Assembly (NCBI RefSeq): GCF_000189635.1
Contig: NW_002476143.1
Location: 161,309 to 225,308 of the forward strand
From: Tetrahymena thermophila SB210
Lineage: Eukaryota > Ciliophora > Oligohymenophorea > Hymenostomatida > Tetrahymenidae
Length of the DNA stretch: 64,000 bases
Direction: 5' to 3'
In this document: in pieces, positions 12,328-24,102 of the stretch
Numbering within the stretch: position 1 is the first letter of the stretch
Layout of the letters: every line of letters begins with the position of its first letter
Program-made: the position numbers and the translations under genes
Notes under the pieces: generated by a model
What the model saw: the letters and a program-made list of their open reading frames with translations, nothing else
The model's database searches: none
What the model was told of the DNA's origin: nothing

Positions 12328-13114
12328 TAAAAGAGATATTATTTTTTAAATATTTTCAATTAATACTTTCTTATTGAATATTCTTTGAATTTTATGATTA
12401 AAAATTTGAGATGTTAAAAATTTATTTACTCTTCTATTCAAATTTTAAAAATAAACCCGCAATATTTTTGGAATTATTAACTAGAAATAGTGTAAAACAA
12501 ACTATTTAAACTTAAAATAAAATATTAATTTACAAGTCAAAATAATTTCTAACATTAAATAAATCTATTATTGATTGAATATTATTTAATATTCCATAAC
12601 TTTGATTACAAATAATAAACTAAGTATTTTATTAATAAATTGTTGAAACATAAAATTATTTAATCTTTTTAAATAAATAGCTGAATTAACAATTACAATT
12701 TATTTAATAATATAAATTATATAAATAGTTTTAAATAACATGTTTTTTAATTTACAAACATAATTATTTGTAATCTAGTAATAGCTGAATCTATTACTTA
12801 TATAGTAAATTGTAGATATGTTATAACTCACTAATTAGATTCGTATTACTTATCTTTATTGAGTTATTAATTAATAATTCACAAATACCACAAAAATTGT
12901 TCTAAGATTTGATTTTTATCATTAGAATTATTTTAGATTTGGTGAGTAAATTAGTTTATTAAGTTGAAATTTTCCTTGCTAAATAATAATCTTTAAATTT
13001 TTTAGCCAAAGAAAGAATTGCATTTAAATTTATAAATATTAAAAATTTCCAAAAACTTAGAGACTAAATTGTAAATAATTAGAAAACATTTCAAATTTAA
13101 GAAAGTAAGTAAAA
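12328..13114. other. Intergenic spacer between divergent genes
   Basis: AT-rich DNA between the starts of the SPRTN-like and COPI-associated genes. It must carry both promoters. No ORF or structured element stood out. Confidence 0.5.
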
Positions 13115-13931
13115 ATGGGTAAAAACACAGCAACTGTTATTAAAATTATAAATATAGGTTTAGCGTAAGCATATAACAGTCATTTATAACGATATTGAAA
13201 TAGTTATTTTTAAATAATTTAATTTTAGATTGCTATTGATAGGTTTGTCGATATATCATATTATCCTATTGCAGCCATTTAATGACATTACAACTTTAAA
13301 GTTTTTTAACTTTTTCACTCCATTCTTTTTGATGTACATTTTTACTTTTGTTTTAAAAAGAATTAACCTTTTAAATAATTTATATATTTATTAATTAGTC
13401 TTTTGGGTGCAATGTTGATTGCTGGAGAAATGAAGGCTGAGTTTGTCACTAATTATTTCAAGTTTTTATAAAATTTCCTTGGAAGAGGAGTCTTCAATAT
13501 TTAGTAAAAAATTATATTAAAATGCTTTAGATTTCTTAAGTATTATTGATAAAATTAAGTTTGGCTACAATCGCTGTGTATATCTATGAATCTAACGATG
13601 TGTTAGGCTTCATATTTGGAGCAATCATGTTTTGCTTTGGCATATTTTACATCATACTTCACTTCTGCAAAGTAAGATAATTTGAATAAAAATTAAATCA
13701 GTTTAATGTATTTATAAAATAAAATAGCCAAAAGACTTGGGATATGATAATGAAGTAAGTTTTAAATATTTATCAGCTTAAAAAATAGATATTTTGTTAT
13801 AATTTTTATTTATTGGTTTATTATTCAATGTAGTTGTTATCATAAGTCTAAATTAATTTCTTTATCAAAGTCATCTGTAAATCAATTACTTTTTATTAAT
13901 AATCAAATAGTATTCTAGCGCAAGTGTTTGA
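13115..13931 (+). CDS. COPI-associated-family membrane protein
   Basis: Five exons (13115-13164, 13229-13333, 13399-13503, 13560-13671, 13728-13931) give 191 residues. Each junction was set by GT/AG plus reading-frame continuity. There are four hydrophobic helices: IINIGLALLLIGL, FFTPFFLILLGAMLIA, YLATIAVYIY, and FGAIMFCFGIFYIIL. The signatures PFFLILLGAMLIAGEM and FLGRGVFNIYLA fit the COPI-associated (TVP15-like) family, small four-TM Golgi/endomembrane proteins found with COPI vesicles. The part after HFCKPKDLGYDNE is Ile/Leu-rich and may be a further helix or mis-spliced spacer, so the C-terminus is the weakest part of the model. Confidence 0.7.
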
Positions 13932-14639
13932 AGATCTATTTAACTTAACACAGAATCATTATTTTTATTAAAAATACACAGTATATTCACAAAATTTATA
14001 AAAAAATTAATTATTAATGTTAATCCAAGTATCAATTTTATGTATATTATTTATTTAGAAATAGATTTTAATTTAATTTAAAAAAGACAAATTAAAAAAT
14101 TAATTTTTTTTTTTTTCATTTAAATTCTATGAAACGCAATCTGATTTTTTTTTTTTTTGAAATAGTTTTAATTATAGATTAACTATTCAATAAAAAGCAA
14201 TTTATTTGTGATTATATAAAAAAACTAAATAACAAATTCTGATGAAATTTTAGAAAAGATATTTTATAAATAATTTATCAAAAAATAATCAGAATGCATT
14301 ATATCTTCGTAACTTGTAGATGCATTAATTTAGAAGGATGGGTATTATAATAATAAATAAAACTAATAAAATGAATGAGATGAGATAAGATTTTTGCTTG
14401 AGAAAAGAAGTATAGGATATCTAAGCCTTGTACTTAACATTTTATTGATATGTCTCTTTTCTATGATTTTATTGAATGCATTAATATATATCTTATCAAA
14501 AAATTCTCAATAGACTCTGATTTGATTTGATTAGATTAGTTAGATTCTTTGTAAAACAAATATATCAAAAATTGTATCAATTTTAAGAAAAAAATAAAGA
14601 ACAAATAAAAACATAAAGAAACCATAACATTTAGTTAAG
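13932..14639. other. Spacer with a possible small exon
   Basis: AT-rich spacer between two plus-strand genes. Between about 14170 and 14528 the plus strand has a coding-like frame interrupted by one in-frame TGA and ending in a hydrophobic helix. It is described under findings. Confidence 0.4.
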
Positions 14640-15549
14640 ATGAGCGAGCATTTAGGTAGAAGCAAGGAAGATTATGAAACTTTAGTGGTTAAGGAAATCT
14701 CTAAGTTACCCAACAATACTTAGTCGATTGAAAATATCATTAAAATTTTAGAGGATTTAGAAGAAAACATTAATGTAATTTCTTTTAATCAACTTAGGAG
14801 ACCATGTGTTGTTCCTAAATGAAATAAATAGAAAATTAGCTTAAAAATAACATTTAATATGAAATTAAATAGATAACCATTGAGGAACATTCTGTCACTC
14901 TCCTTTAAATTTAATTTTTATGCTACTTGATCAGTTATGATTTAGAAAATGCTAAATTCTTCTGGGCCAGAATTACTGTAATTAATTAGTTGATGATTTT
15001 CAATATCATTCAGATATTTTAATTCGAATTACTTATCTTATTTTTTAAATAGAATGAAAAGAAATAGAATTAAACCTTATAAGAAATCCACAAGATATTG
15101 TTTGTTCTCTGGTCAGGTTAGTAAAATGCAGCTTTCTAATTGATAGCTCAAGTGAATAGCAATGTCAACAATAAGAGTATTTCAAGTTTACTTCATATGT
15201 TGCACTCTGCAGTTTTCTAAAAAATCTTAAAGGAAATCACTTTAAATTATGCTAACTTAAGCATCAAAGAATTCTAAAATTTGCTTGCATTGAAGTAAAA
15301 TATTATTTTTTTTAAACTAATTAGAATATAAAAAACTATTATCTGATTTATTAATTACAAATTAAATATAAAAATAGCGAACAAGATACCTTTAAAACCA
15401 TCTAAAAATTGAACTGGAAGACAGATGAGTAATAATTTGTTTATCCAGATGCTAAGTATTTGATGGACAAGGAGAAATTTAAGCAAATTAACGAAGAATA
15501 AATTGATTAGATTACTAAGTTAGTATCTTTCTTAGATTCTCTCTAGTGA
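14640..15549 (+). CDS. CSN8: COP9 signalosome complex subunit 8 (CSN8)-like protein
   Basis: Four exons, with introns at 14775-14839, 14978-15052 and 15295-15377, give 228 residues, close to the usual length of CSN8 (about 200). The helical segment LQIQFLCYLISYDLENAKFF followed by WARI matches the CSN8 pattern LLxxYLLxxDLNNARYLWKR. It is followed by a PCI-type helical stretch (VLWSGQQNAAFQLIAQVNSN, SISSLLHMLHSAVFQKILKE, LSIKEFQNLLALN). A final lysine/valine segment leads to TDEQQFVYPD and a C-terminal helix ITKLVSFLDSL. CSN8 is a scaffold subunit of the COP9 signalosome, which removes NEDD8 from cullin ubiquitin ligases. The related PCI proteins eIF3k and Rpn12 are alternatives, but the order of motifs fits CSN8 best. 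Confidence 0.75.
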
Positions 15550-16498
15550 ATAAAATAAATATTGTTATTTAGCAACATGTATATACATACAATAAATAAT
15601 ACATAGGATGTTAGAAAAAAATTAGCAAAGTTAAAACAAATGTTTTTTAAATAAAGAAATCGTTTTTTTTACTTTATACACAAAATTATAATATGAACAT
15701 TTAAAGATATTATTATTAAGCATGCTTTTATAGATTATATAAAGTTAATTTTTAATATATCTAAAGCATCTACCTAGTTAATTTGATAATAAGGAAAAAA
15801 AATCATATTAAAGAGTATAAAAAAATAATCCAAAACAATATTTAATGGCGTTTATGTGAAATTTTATTTATATTATAAAATAAGTCTTTAATGATATTTA
15901 TCAATAATTTAAATAATTTAGAGAAATCATTCTGTAATAAAAATAATTTGCTTGACGTTTCTTCTTAAAAATAAAAATAATTTTTTTATTTGATTTTAAA
16001 ATCAAGAGTTAATATTTTAATTATTTTATTAAAAATTAATATCTTAAAAGTAGTCTTCTTATAATATTAATTGCTTCAAAAATATAATAACAAAATTAAA
16101 ATAATGTCTTTAATAATAAATAAACTGTTAAATAAACACTCAGTTTAAAAAAGATTTAAAAGCACAATGTTTTTTCTAAATATTTTTTTAGAATATTTTA
16201 TGAAAATAATTTTAAAAGAAATTATTGAAAACTATTTTTAAAGCCACATTTTTGAAAGAAACTCTGAAATAGTTTTTATTTAAAAATAAATGACGTTTTT
16301 GGTTTATAATTGCTCAAAAATCTCTTAAAACAATTGAAAGTAGAATAAATTTTTGAATATTTTTGTTAATAGCGAATAAATGGTTTGAAATTAGAAATTA
16401 ATCAAAGATACAATCTTTAAATCTAAAGTAAATTAAACAAAATCATTAGAAGTTTCTTAATTTAGGTTAAGAATATTAATTATTTTAAATTAGGATTA
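15550..16498. other. Intergenic spacer
   Basis: About 950 bp of AT-rich DNA between two plus-strand genes, with long A and T runs. No ORF, repeat array or RNA gene was recognised. Confidence 0.5.
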
Positions 16499-17434
16499 AT
16501 GATAAAAGGGATATTTTTTAACAGTAAAAATATTTTTTAAAGTAATTCAAAACTTTTTTAAGTAGTATGCACTTATTAGTATAGGAAAAAAACTATTCCT
16601 GTTCCTTACCCTTTCTAAGAAAGGTTTGATGTATTGGATGGATAATACTTAGTCCCTAAGCCTCCTCTCAAGCCCTTAAGTGCTTATAATGTTTTCACAT
16701 TAATGTATATGAGGATTATTAGAGAAAATTATCCAAATGAACCTACATCAGTTATATTAAAAAAACTTAGCAGTTTATGGAATGATGATGAGTTTATGAT
16801 AGACCATAAACTAGAAGTGCTAAATTTGATTAAATATTAAAATTATTAGTATTACAATGAAATGCTTTATTATAAAAAGATTTATGCTAAACCTAAATTG
16901 CCGCTTTCTTCTTTTCAGATCTATTTAAAAGAAAGATATATTTAAGTTAAAGAAGAATTATAAACTTCAGATATTGCCACTATCACGTAGCATGTTACTT
17001 ATGAGTGGAGCTAATTGACTGAAGAGTAAAAATAAGAATATTAACAAAAATATAAAGATAATATTGTATATTTTAAAACTGCTATCTCAGAATATGATAA
17101 CACCTTTAGAATTCCTATGAAGCAATATAAAAATATATATAATTTATTTGTAATAGAATAATATTAAGGTAAAAAAATAAAGTTCAAAAGCTTAGAAGAG
17201 CACTAAAAGTTTACTAAACAATTGCAAGTTATGTTTAATTAGCTAACACCTTAAGAAAAGCAATTTTATGAATAAAAAAAAATACAATTAGATGAACAAA
17301 TAAACTAAGAAGCAGAAAAATTCAAGAAATATTTTGATCTATCAGAATAGGATTACTAAGATATATAAAAATTAGTAAAATCTTAATCAAAAATCAAAGA
17401 TATAAACGAAGATCCTCAAATAGCCTTCATGTGA
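16499..17434 (+). CDS. Multi-HMG-box protein with mitochondrial-type presequence (TFAM-like)
   Basis: A single exon of 311 residues. The N-terminus, MIKGIFFNSKNIFQSNSKLF, is basic, hydroxylated and lacks acidic residues until about position 45, as in mitochondrial targeting sequences. A first HMG box starts at about 63 (PLKPLSAYNVFTLMYMRIIR). A second starts at about 135 (KPKLPLSSFQIYLKERY ... YEWSQLTEEQKQEYQQKYKD). A third, more diverged box starts at about 208 (IPMKQYKNIYNLFVIEQY ... FNQLTPQEKQFYEQKK). HMG boxes bend DNA, and mitochondrial members such as TFAM and Abf2 package mtDNA. A role in mtDNA packaging is inferred from the presequence and box architecture. An upstream start in frame was chosen because the shorter ATG at about 16567 is out of frame with the HMG domains. 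Confidence 0.75.
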
Positions 17435-18245
17435 ACAAATATATTTTATTTAAAACTTTAACATCAACAAACCAACCATTCCATTTATTAAATTAATAAA
17501 AAAATACATTTATTTATGTAACTTTAAATAGTATTTCTAATAATTAATTAATTAACTTTGTTTTAATTCATATTTATAAATGCACTAAAATAAATTTTAA
17601 ATATATTTTCAATTAAATCAATTAATTGAATATTTTCAAAAATATCATTTTTTATAAAAATAGTAAAATAATTTAATGACTTAATACTTTAATTTATGAT
17701 AGTTAATTCTTATTCTTTTTTAGTTAATTAATTTAGCTTATAACCTAAATTTTTCTACAGGATAAAGATTAACAAGAGGTTGTCAACTTTAAAATTTTTG
17801 TTAAATTTTTAGAAGAAATTGCATTTTAGAGAATATATATTTAAGAAAGTTTTTAATTTTATATTTTCATTTTTTATTTAAAAAAATGCTCTTCTAAAAT
17901 TATTTAATAATATTATTGCATTAGATAAATTATAAATAAAAAATAAATTTACTAGTGCAACTATAAATAGATTGAAAATCATTTTTAAAAAAACTCTGAT
18001 AATTAGTTAATTATACTAATATTTATTATTTATATGTAATTTTAATTAATTGTTAAAAACTTAAAATCAATATTAGTTTATAATAGATTAAAGGTTAACA
18101 AAAAGTTAACTTTAAAAATAATTTTAAAAGATAATTAATTTTTCAATCAATAATATAAAAAAAATTTTTACATAAAATGTAATAAAATAATTTGAAAAAA
18201 ATCTAAAATATTTTTCAAAATTGCTAGATTACACCAACAATCTAT
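17435..18245. other. Intergenic spacer
   Basis: Very AT-rich spacer, largely A/T runs and short palindromic TAATTAATT motifs. Nothing coding was recognised. Confidence 0.5.
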
Positions 18246-18407
18246 ATGAATGTAATAAACTTCATTAAATATTTTATACACTGTATTTATCCCTGGAAAT
18301 AAGGAGAAAAAGAAGTTATTCTAATTTTAAAAATTCAGCTAAAAAATGATGATTAAAATGAAAATCCAGAAAATACTAAAAATAATTATTTAAATTCTTT
18401 GAATTGA
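18246..18407 (+). CDS. Possible 53-residue small protein
   Basis: A short frame ATG 18246 to TGA 18405-18407 begins MNVINFIKYFIHCIYPWKQG and ends with a hydrophilic segment rich in Asn, Asp and Glu (KNDDQNENPENTKNN). Its composition is better balanced than random AT-rich frames around it, with Trp, Pro, Gly and clustered acidic residues. No family was recognised and expression is unproven. Confidence 0.3.
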
Positions 18408-18696
18408 CTAAATAAATTTCATTTCATTTATTTAATAAAATAGTGAATTAATTTATATTATTTTAAAAAATAAATTCATATTAAATATTATTTTCTTTTC
18501 TTTCTAAAATGCTACTTTGCTTATATTATTAATTATTACTATTTCTAATTAATTTATTTACTATCAGAAAATAAAATTCTTAGAAATTTCATTTTTTAAT
18601 TAATTAATTATTTAATTTAGTATTTAAAGAAAAATCTATATATTACTTATACATTCATTATCTATCGGTAGAAGAAATATCTTTTAAATTACATAA

Positions 18697-19543
18697 ATGA
18701 TATCTAAATTTTCTCAATTAAATTTTTCTAAAAATTTAGAAAAATTTTTCATTTCTTTTTACAAAAATAATTTGATTTGTCTTTCAGCAGAAAATGCTTC
18801 GAATGGATTTTATATTGGCAAAATGATTATTGATTTGGATGACTCTAAGAAGGGAATTTCTCACACTTTAATCCGCAATTATCTGTTAAATGTTAGAAAA
18901 AAAAATATGATTTAAGTTAATAATTAATATGTTCTCTAATAAACCTAATTGCAAAGCTAATATGATAAAATATTTTCAAGCAGTATTAAATACATTTAAA
19001 ACGAATTAACTACTCCAGATTAAATTTTAAATTAAAATGATGGCCTCAATAGTAATCATAATTTTATTAGCTACCAATTTAAATTAAGTTTAATTATTTA
19101 AAAAATTTAGGCGCATGCTTAGTTTTGATTGAGGATGGAACTGTTAAATTTTTAACAGATGAATAAAGTGTGCAAGACCTTGAAAAGTAATATTTAGTTA
19201 ATTTAAATCAAAATTTACAATAGTAAATCCTATTTTTTATAATATTTTTAATTCAAAAAGTTAAAAAAAGAAAGTTGCTCTTATAGGAAAGGTTATCAAT
19301 GTATAGGGAATGGATATTTTAAATGAATTGAAATACTAAAATTCTATAGTTTTAAGAAATTTTGTTCCTTACAAATAGATTTTGCTAAACAAGCTATTGC
19401 TCCTACTATCAGGATTTGTTGGATTAAGCATTATTTTTGATTTAACTACATATGATAGAAAGAAAAATTTGCTAAATCCTTTAATTAAGAACGATGAACA
19501 GTATAAATATATATTCTAAATACAATAAAAAAACCAAAATTGA
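18697..19543 (+). CDS. Hypothetical single-TM protein
   Basis: Three exons, with introns at 19052-19110 and 19187-19260, give 237 residues. The N-terminal part (MISKFSQLNFSKNLEKFFIS) is basic and could be a mitochondrial presequence. The middle is hydrophilic, with segments such as CLVLIEDGTVKFLTDEQSVQ and KKKVALIGKVINVQGMDIL. One clear transmembrane helix, LLNKLLLLLSGFVGLSIIF, lies at about 187-205 and is followed by a short charged tail. Splicing was required to bypass TGA codons, and both junctions keep phase. The gene converges with the P-type ATPase gene, whose stop lies about 47 bp away. No family was recognised. Confidence 0.6.
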
Positions 19544-19589
19544 GTTTAATTATTGCCTTTTAGTATACTCATTTACTTACACACATAAA

Positions 19590-22500
19590 TCATATTAAAA
19601 TGTTTCTTTTAATCCATGTATTTTCGTTCTTTTTAATAAAGAATTTAAATTTGTTCTACATTTCTTAATTAAAGTGCATGTTTTTATAAATTAAATTATC
19701 TTTTTCATCTTCAAATCCTTCATTTTCTTTTTTATCCTTCTTTTCTTCCTCTTTTAAAGATTTCTTCTCAGGATCTGCTTCTTAATCAACATTTTTTTAT
19801 TTCTGTTATTTAGAATTCGATAGCTAATCTCTTATTAATTTCTTTTTTAGCTCTTCTAATATTACGAGTAATATTGCAAATGGAACACCAAACCAACCAT
19901 AATATCTAATTAAATTATTTTTAATTTTTTTAATTATAATCCTATTTAATCAATTTACTTTAGATCCAATTTTCTTGTTGAGAATGTATCATTAATAGAT
20001 TCAATCAAAGTAAATATGAGTAAAGTTAGTATCTATAAAAATATTCCAGAAGGTATTGCTAAGTTCTCTATTCTATCATACAAAACACTTTGAATCTTAG
20101 ACTTACTTATATAGTATTGTATGATCATTACTAATGAAGAAGCGTAAAGATAAGCAGTCTGTGCATATTTAAATGTCTCTGTTGTATAGCAATTTGGTCT
20201 ACTATTAAATATGTTAAGTCCAAGATTTTGACATAAGTTGTAACTATTCTGTTATGATTCTTCTTTTATAAATGTTGACTTCCACGAACCCTTAATAAAA
20301 AAATTTAATTCAAATTAAAATTTAAATAAAAATATGCTTTAAAATACATCTTTTTAGCATTCAGCAAAAGCCAAACGGAGGTCAAAGAAAATATGAGAAT
20401 CATATTGCCAGTCCAAAAAAGTTTAGTTTGTTTCATAATTCTTTGAAGAGTCACAAGGGTAAATATGTCTTAACAAAGAGTTGCCTAACCATGGACTTTG
20501 AGGATCATATTCATCTCCTACAAAAGGAACGTAAACTTTTAAAGCAGATAATCCTTTAACATCGCTATATGAAAGACCAAAATCACTTAAAACGGAGAAG
20601 TATGCTAAAAAACCTGCAAATAAAGAAAACCAACCAAAGTATAAGTAACTTGAAAAAATCATTTTCCTTATAATAAATATCATATTAAATTTATTTTTTA
20701 TTTTTGTAAAAATAAAATAAATTTACTTATTGACTTAGTTTGATAACTCTGGTTTTCTTTCCATAACAGGTATTTCAGGTTATAAATAAACATATAATAA
20801 TGCTGGTAAGTGAATCAAGCCAATATCTAAAATAAAAACTTAAATAGGTGTTAGACCGAAAGGCATTTCAGATAAATAGAAAAATATAAAGGCTGCTATT
20901 TGCGAAACTGTAGAAGATAGACAAAATGTTACAGATTTTTTTAGATTATCAAATGCCAACCTACCTTTTTCAATACCTTTTACTAATGTTATAAATTAAT
21001 CATTCTGAAGTTTTATATCAGATGTATCTTTTGCTACTTAATCCCCTTAAATTGCAAAACTAACTCCTACTTCTGCCTATCTCAAAGCTGGTGTGTCTCT
21101 GATAGTCAAACCAGTTGCTGTTACCTTGATTTATCAATAAAATTAAATATTAGCTATTTACTGACAAAATATAATACTAAATATCCTGTTTTTTAAAGTG
21201 TCTTGACTATTTATTCCTTGTGGGCTGGTTGCACCTTAGAAAATATAACTTCTGGTTTTCTTAAATATTCTTTCAATATTAATCCCTTTTACTTTTTAGG
21301 TAAACCTTCTTCTCGAGTGAGAATTTTAGCTACTTCTTCTCCATCTATTACTAAAGCCTAAGCCTCTTAGAAAGCTACTTTTTCACCCACATTTAGCTCT
21401 TTGTTCAATTCTATTTAAGTCTACATCGTAATTACGTTGCAGCTTTTTGCAATTTAAGTAGCAGTGAGACTCTCTTCGCCTAATAGTAAAAAATTTTAAC
21501 TTTTATAAAAATCTCTCAGTTTAAATTACCTGTTAACATAATAACTTTTATTCCTGCTTGTTTGCATATTCTAACCATGTTTGCACTTCCATAACTAATA
21601 CAAACAAATATTTTTAAAAATAATTAAATTTATTTTTAACTTACTCAGGAGGATCAAGTTAAGAAATTAATCCAATAAAAACTTGATTATTTAAGGGAAA
21701 ATTTGGATTTGTCATATTAAATTAGAAGTTGTAATCAAATTCCTATTTTTAAAAATAAATTTAAATTATGTGAATTTAAAATTTAATATAAATTACTTCT
21801 TAAGGTAAATCTAATTTTGCAAAAGCCAACACTCTTTCTCCTTTTTCTCCATATAATTGAAGGATTTTCTCAAATTTGATTTCCCAACTACTATTTTTTG
21901 ATTATACTTCCCCTTTATACATTACTTTATCACACATGTTCCATACTACACTTGGTGCACCCTTTAAATAGTATAATTAATTACCAAAAATTACCATAAA
22001 CTCTCATTAATCAATAAAAATTTAATTTAAAATTGAATTATTTTTAGCTATTAAATACTTTTAACTCCATGAATTATTAATAAAAATCAAGAAAAAATGA
22101 GATTTTACTATATCTAATTTTTAACAAAATAAAAATTATTACTTTTGTATATAGAGTGTAATGAGAATTTTCTTTGTTATTTCTACAAATTACACTTGAG
22201 AACTTTGATGATATCGAAAAAGGTATTTTAGCTTTGTTTTTTATAAAGTCTCTAACTATTGGCTGCTCATCTCTAATAATTCTGATATCTTTTAGTGGTT
22301 AGAAAAATTTAATTAAAGCATTTTCATTGTGATGAATCCCTGAGCAAGGCCAGTCAATCCACTATTTTTTTTTAAGATCTTTAGTGTACTATTCTTATTC
22401 TTTTTGAAGTTTTTCTTTTTTTTACTCAAAAGACATTTTTTTGTTATTTACAACTTCTTTAATCTAATATCAATATTTATTGTGGTTTAAAATATTTCTA

Positions 22501-24102
22501 GCTAAGAAATAAATTACAATTTGTTAAGGCAGTCTATCATCAAAATTAGAATCGTTACATAAAGTTGCACAATACATTAATTCAATTAATGTTTTATCTG
22601 TTTATATATTATACTGGAGTTTTTCAGTGGGCAAAGCAAGTTATTTATTTTTTGCAAGACGCTTTAAAATTTTACATAAAATTAATTTAAATTTTATGCT
22701 AATTACAATTTATTTTACTGCTTTGTCATCATACCAAATGTTAGACACTATTGGCTTATTTAAAGTAAGAGTGCCTGTCATATCTGTGCAGATACATGTT
22801 GTTTATCCAAGAATAGCTATAGCCTCAATATAATTTACATCAATATTTTCTTCATTTAATTACTTTTAAACAATAAGTAGATAAGAAGTTTTCAATATAA
22901 TCATTCCTAGTGGCAAACCAGAAACAATCATTCCTATCATGTATTAAAGGTGGTACTACATTCCAAATATTTCTGATTTTCCCAAATTAATTAGCAATGT
23001 AAATATTGTTATTGAAATAAGTACAATACTAACAATATTTAAGAATTGATCAAAGTCTTTTTTTAGCTAGCTGTCTGGGAAGTAATCTTCTTGACTACCT
23101 TTTTATTATTAGTTTGAATTTTTAAAATCTAATATTATGTAATTATTTACATTTATATCCCAAATCTTAAATCAAAGTGTCTACTCCTGTTGAAATAACT
23201 AAACACTTAGCTTTTCCTCTTACTATTTTAGATCCTAAAAATATAATATTATTTGTGTTTAAGGGATTTTCTTTATTTGAACACTCAGGATGCATATACT
23301 CCTCAATTGAAGATCCTGTATATATCTCTTTGTTCACATACAGATCTGTAGAAGCAATAATTCTCACATCTGCTGGACTTGTCATGCCTTCACTTAATTT
23401 AATTATATCTCCTGGCACCAACTTTTAAGAAAAGTTTTAAATTTATTGTTAATTTTTGTATTAAAAGTAGACATACATTTATAGAAAGGATTTATCTATC
23501 TTCACCATCTCTTGTTACAATGCAATTCTTAGGTATACTTTTCTCAATATTTTCTAAAATATTTTGTCCTTTTCTTTATCTATAAGAACCAATAATGGAA
23601 GAAATAATCACAAAACACAACAAGAGGATTGCAGTTACTAACTTTTACAGTATTGTATTTCTGAGATATTTTAAATAATTAAAATTAATTTTACCATTTA
23701 GAATTGCTTCTGTTATGAATATAATATAAAGCATAATATAGAAGCGAGCAGTATAAGTAAATGAAATAAAGTAAGTAATTCTTTTAAAAATCTTTTCAAC
23801 ATGCTATTTTAGGTAATTATTTTTATTTTATTTTTCTGTTTGAGAGATCTTAGTTTTGCGTCTTTATCCGTTAATCCTTTGTATATATCAGTTTAATATC
23901 TTTCAAGCAGCTCCTCTAAAATGATTCTGTGAGCATCCTTTTATATTTCAAATTTATTAATTATATCCATAAAACTATTTCTATTTTACAATAAACTTAT
24001 AGCTTTCTCCTTATCTTAATTTGCTTTATTCCTCATCAGATTAGTTAGATAAATATTTATTCCTTTTAAGAGCTTGCCTTATAGCAATTTTTTTAAAACC
24101 AT
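19590..24102 (-). CDS. P2C-type (Na+/K+-ATPase alpha-like) P-type ATPase with degenerate catalytic motifs
   Basis: A many-exon gene whose order matches animal Na+/K+-ATPase alpha. The N-terminal actuator is AHRIILEELLERYQTDIYKG. Next are the A-domain (VPGDIIKLSEGMTSPADVRI), the M4 region, the P-site segment EAIAILGQTTCICTDMTGTL, the N-domain KGAP segment, the hinge (RQAEVGVSF, GRLAFDNLKKS) and the C-terminal membrane region ending GWFGVPFAILLVILEELKKK plus a charged tail. Key residues are changed. The A-domain TGES reads TGSS (23308-23319), DKTGT reads DMTGT (22770-22784), TGDGVND reads TGLTIRD (21083-21115), and the M4 PEGL is absent (SGLPLG, about 22902-22922). Family knowledge makes active pumping unlikely. 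The start is uncertain: ATG 24102 is used, and an upstream frame from ATG 24279 is separated from it by one in-frame TGA. Confidence 0.8.

Noticed and set aside
17765-17785. AAGAGGTTG similarity to a Tetrahymena chromosome breakage sequence
   Set aside because: Only part of the 15-bp element is matched, and breakage sequences are removed from macronuclear DNA.
23177-23428. Plus-strand 83-codon ORF
   Set aside because: Antisense shadow of the ATPase actuator domain on the minus strand, where the protein similarity lies.
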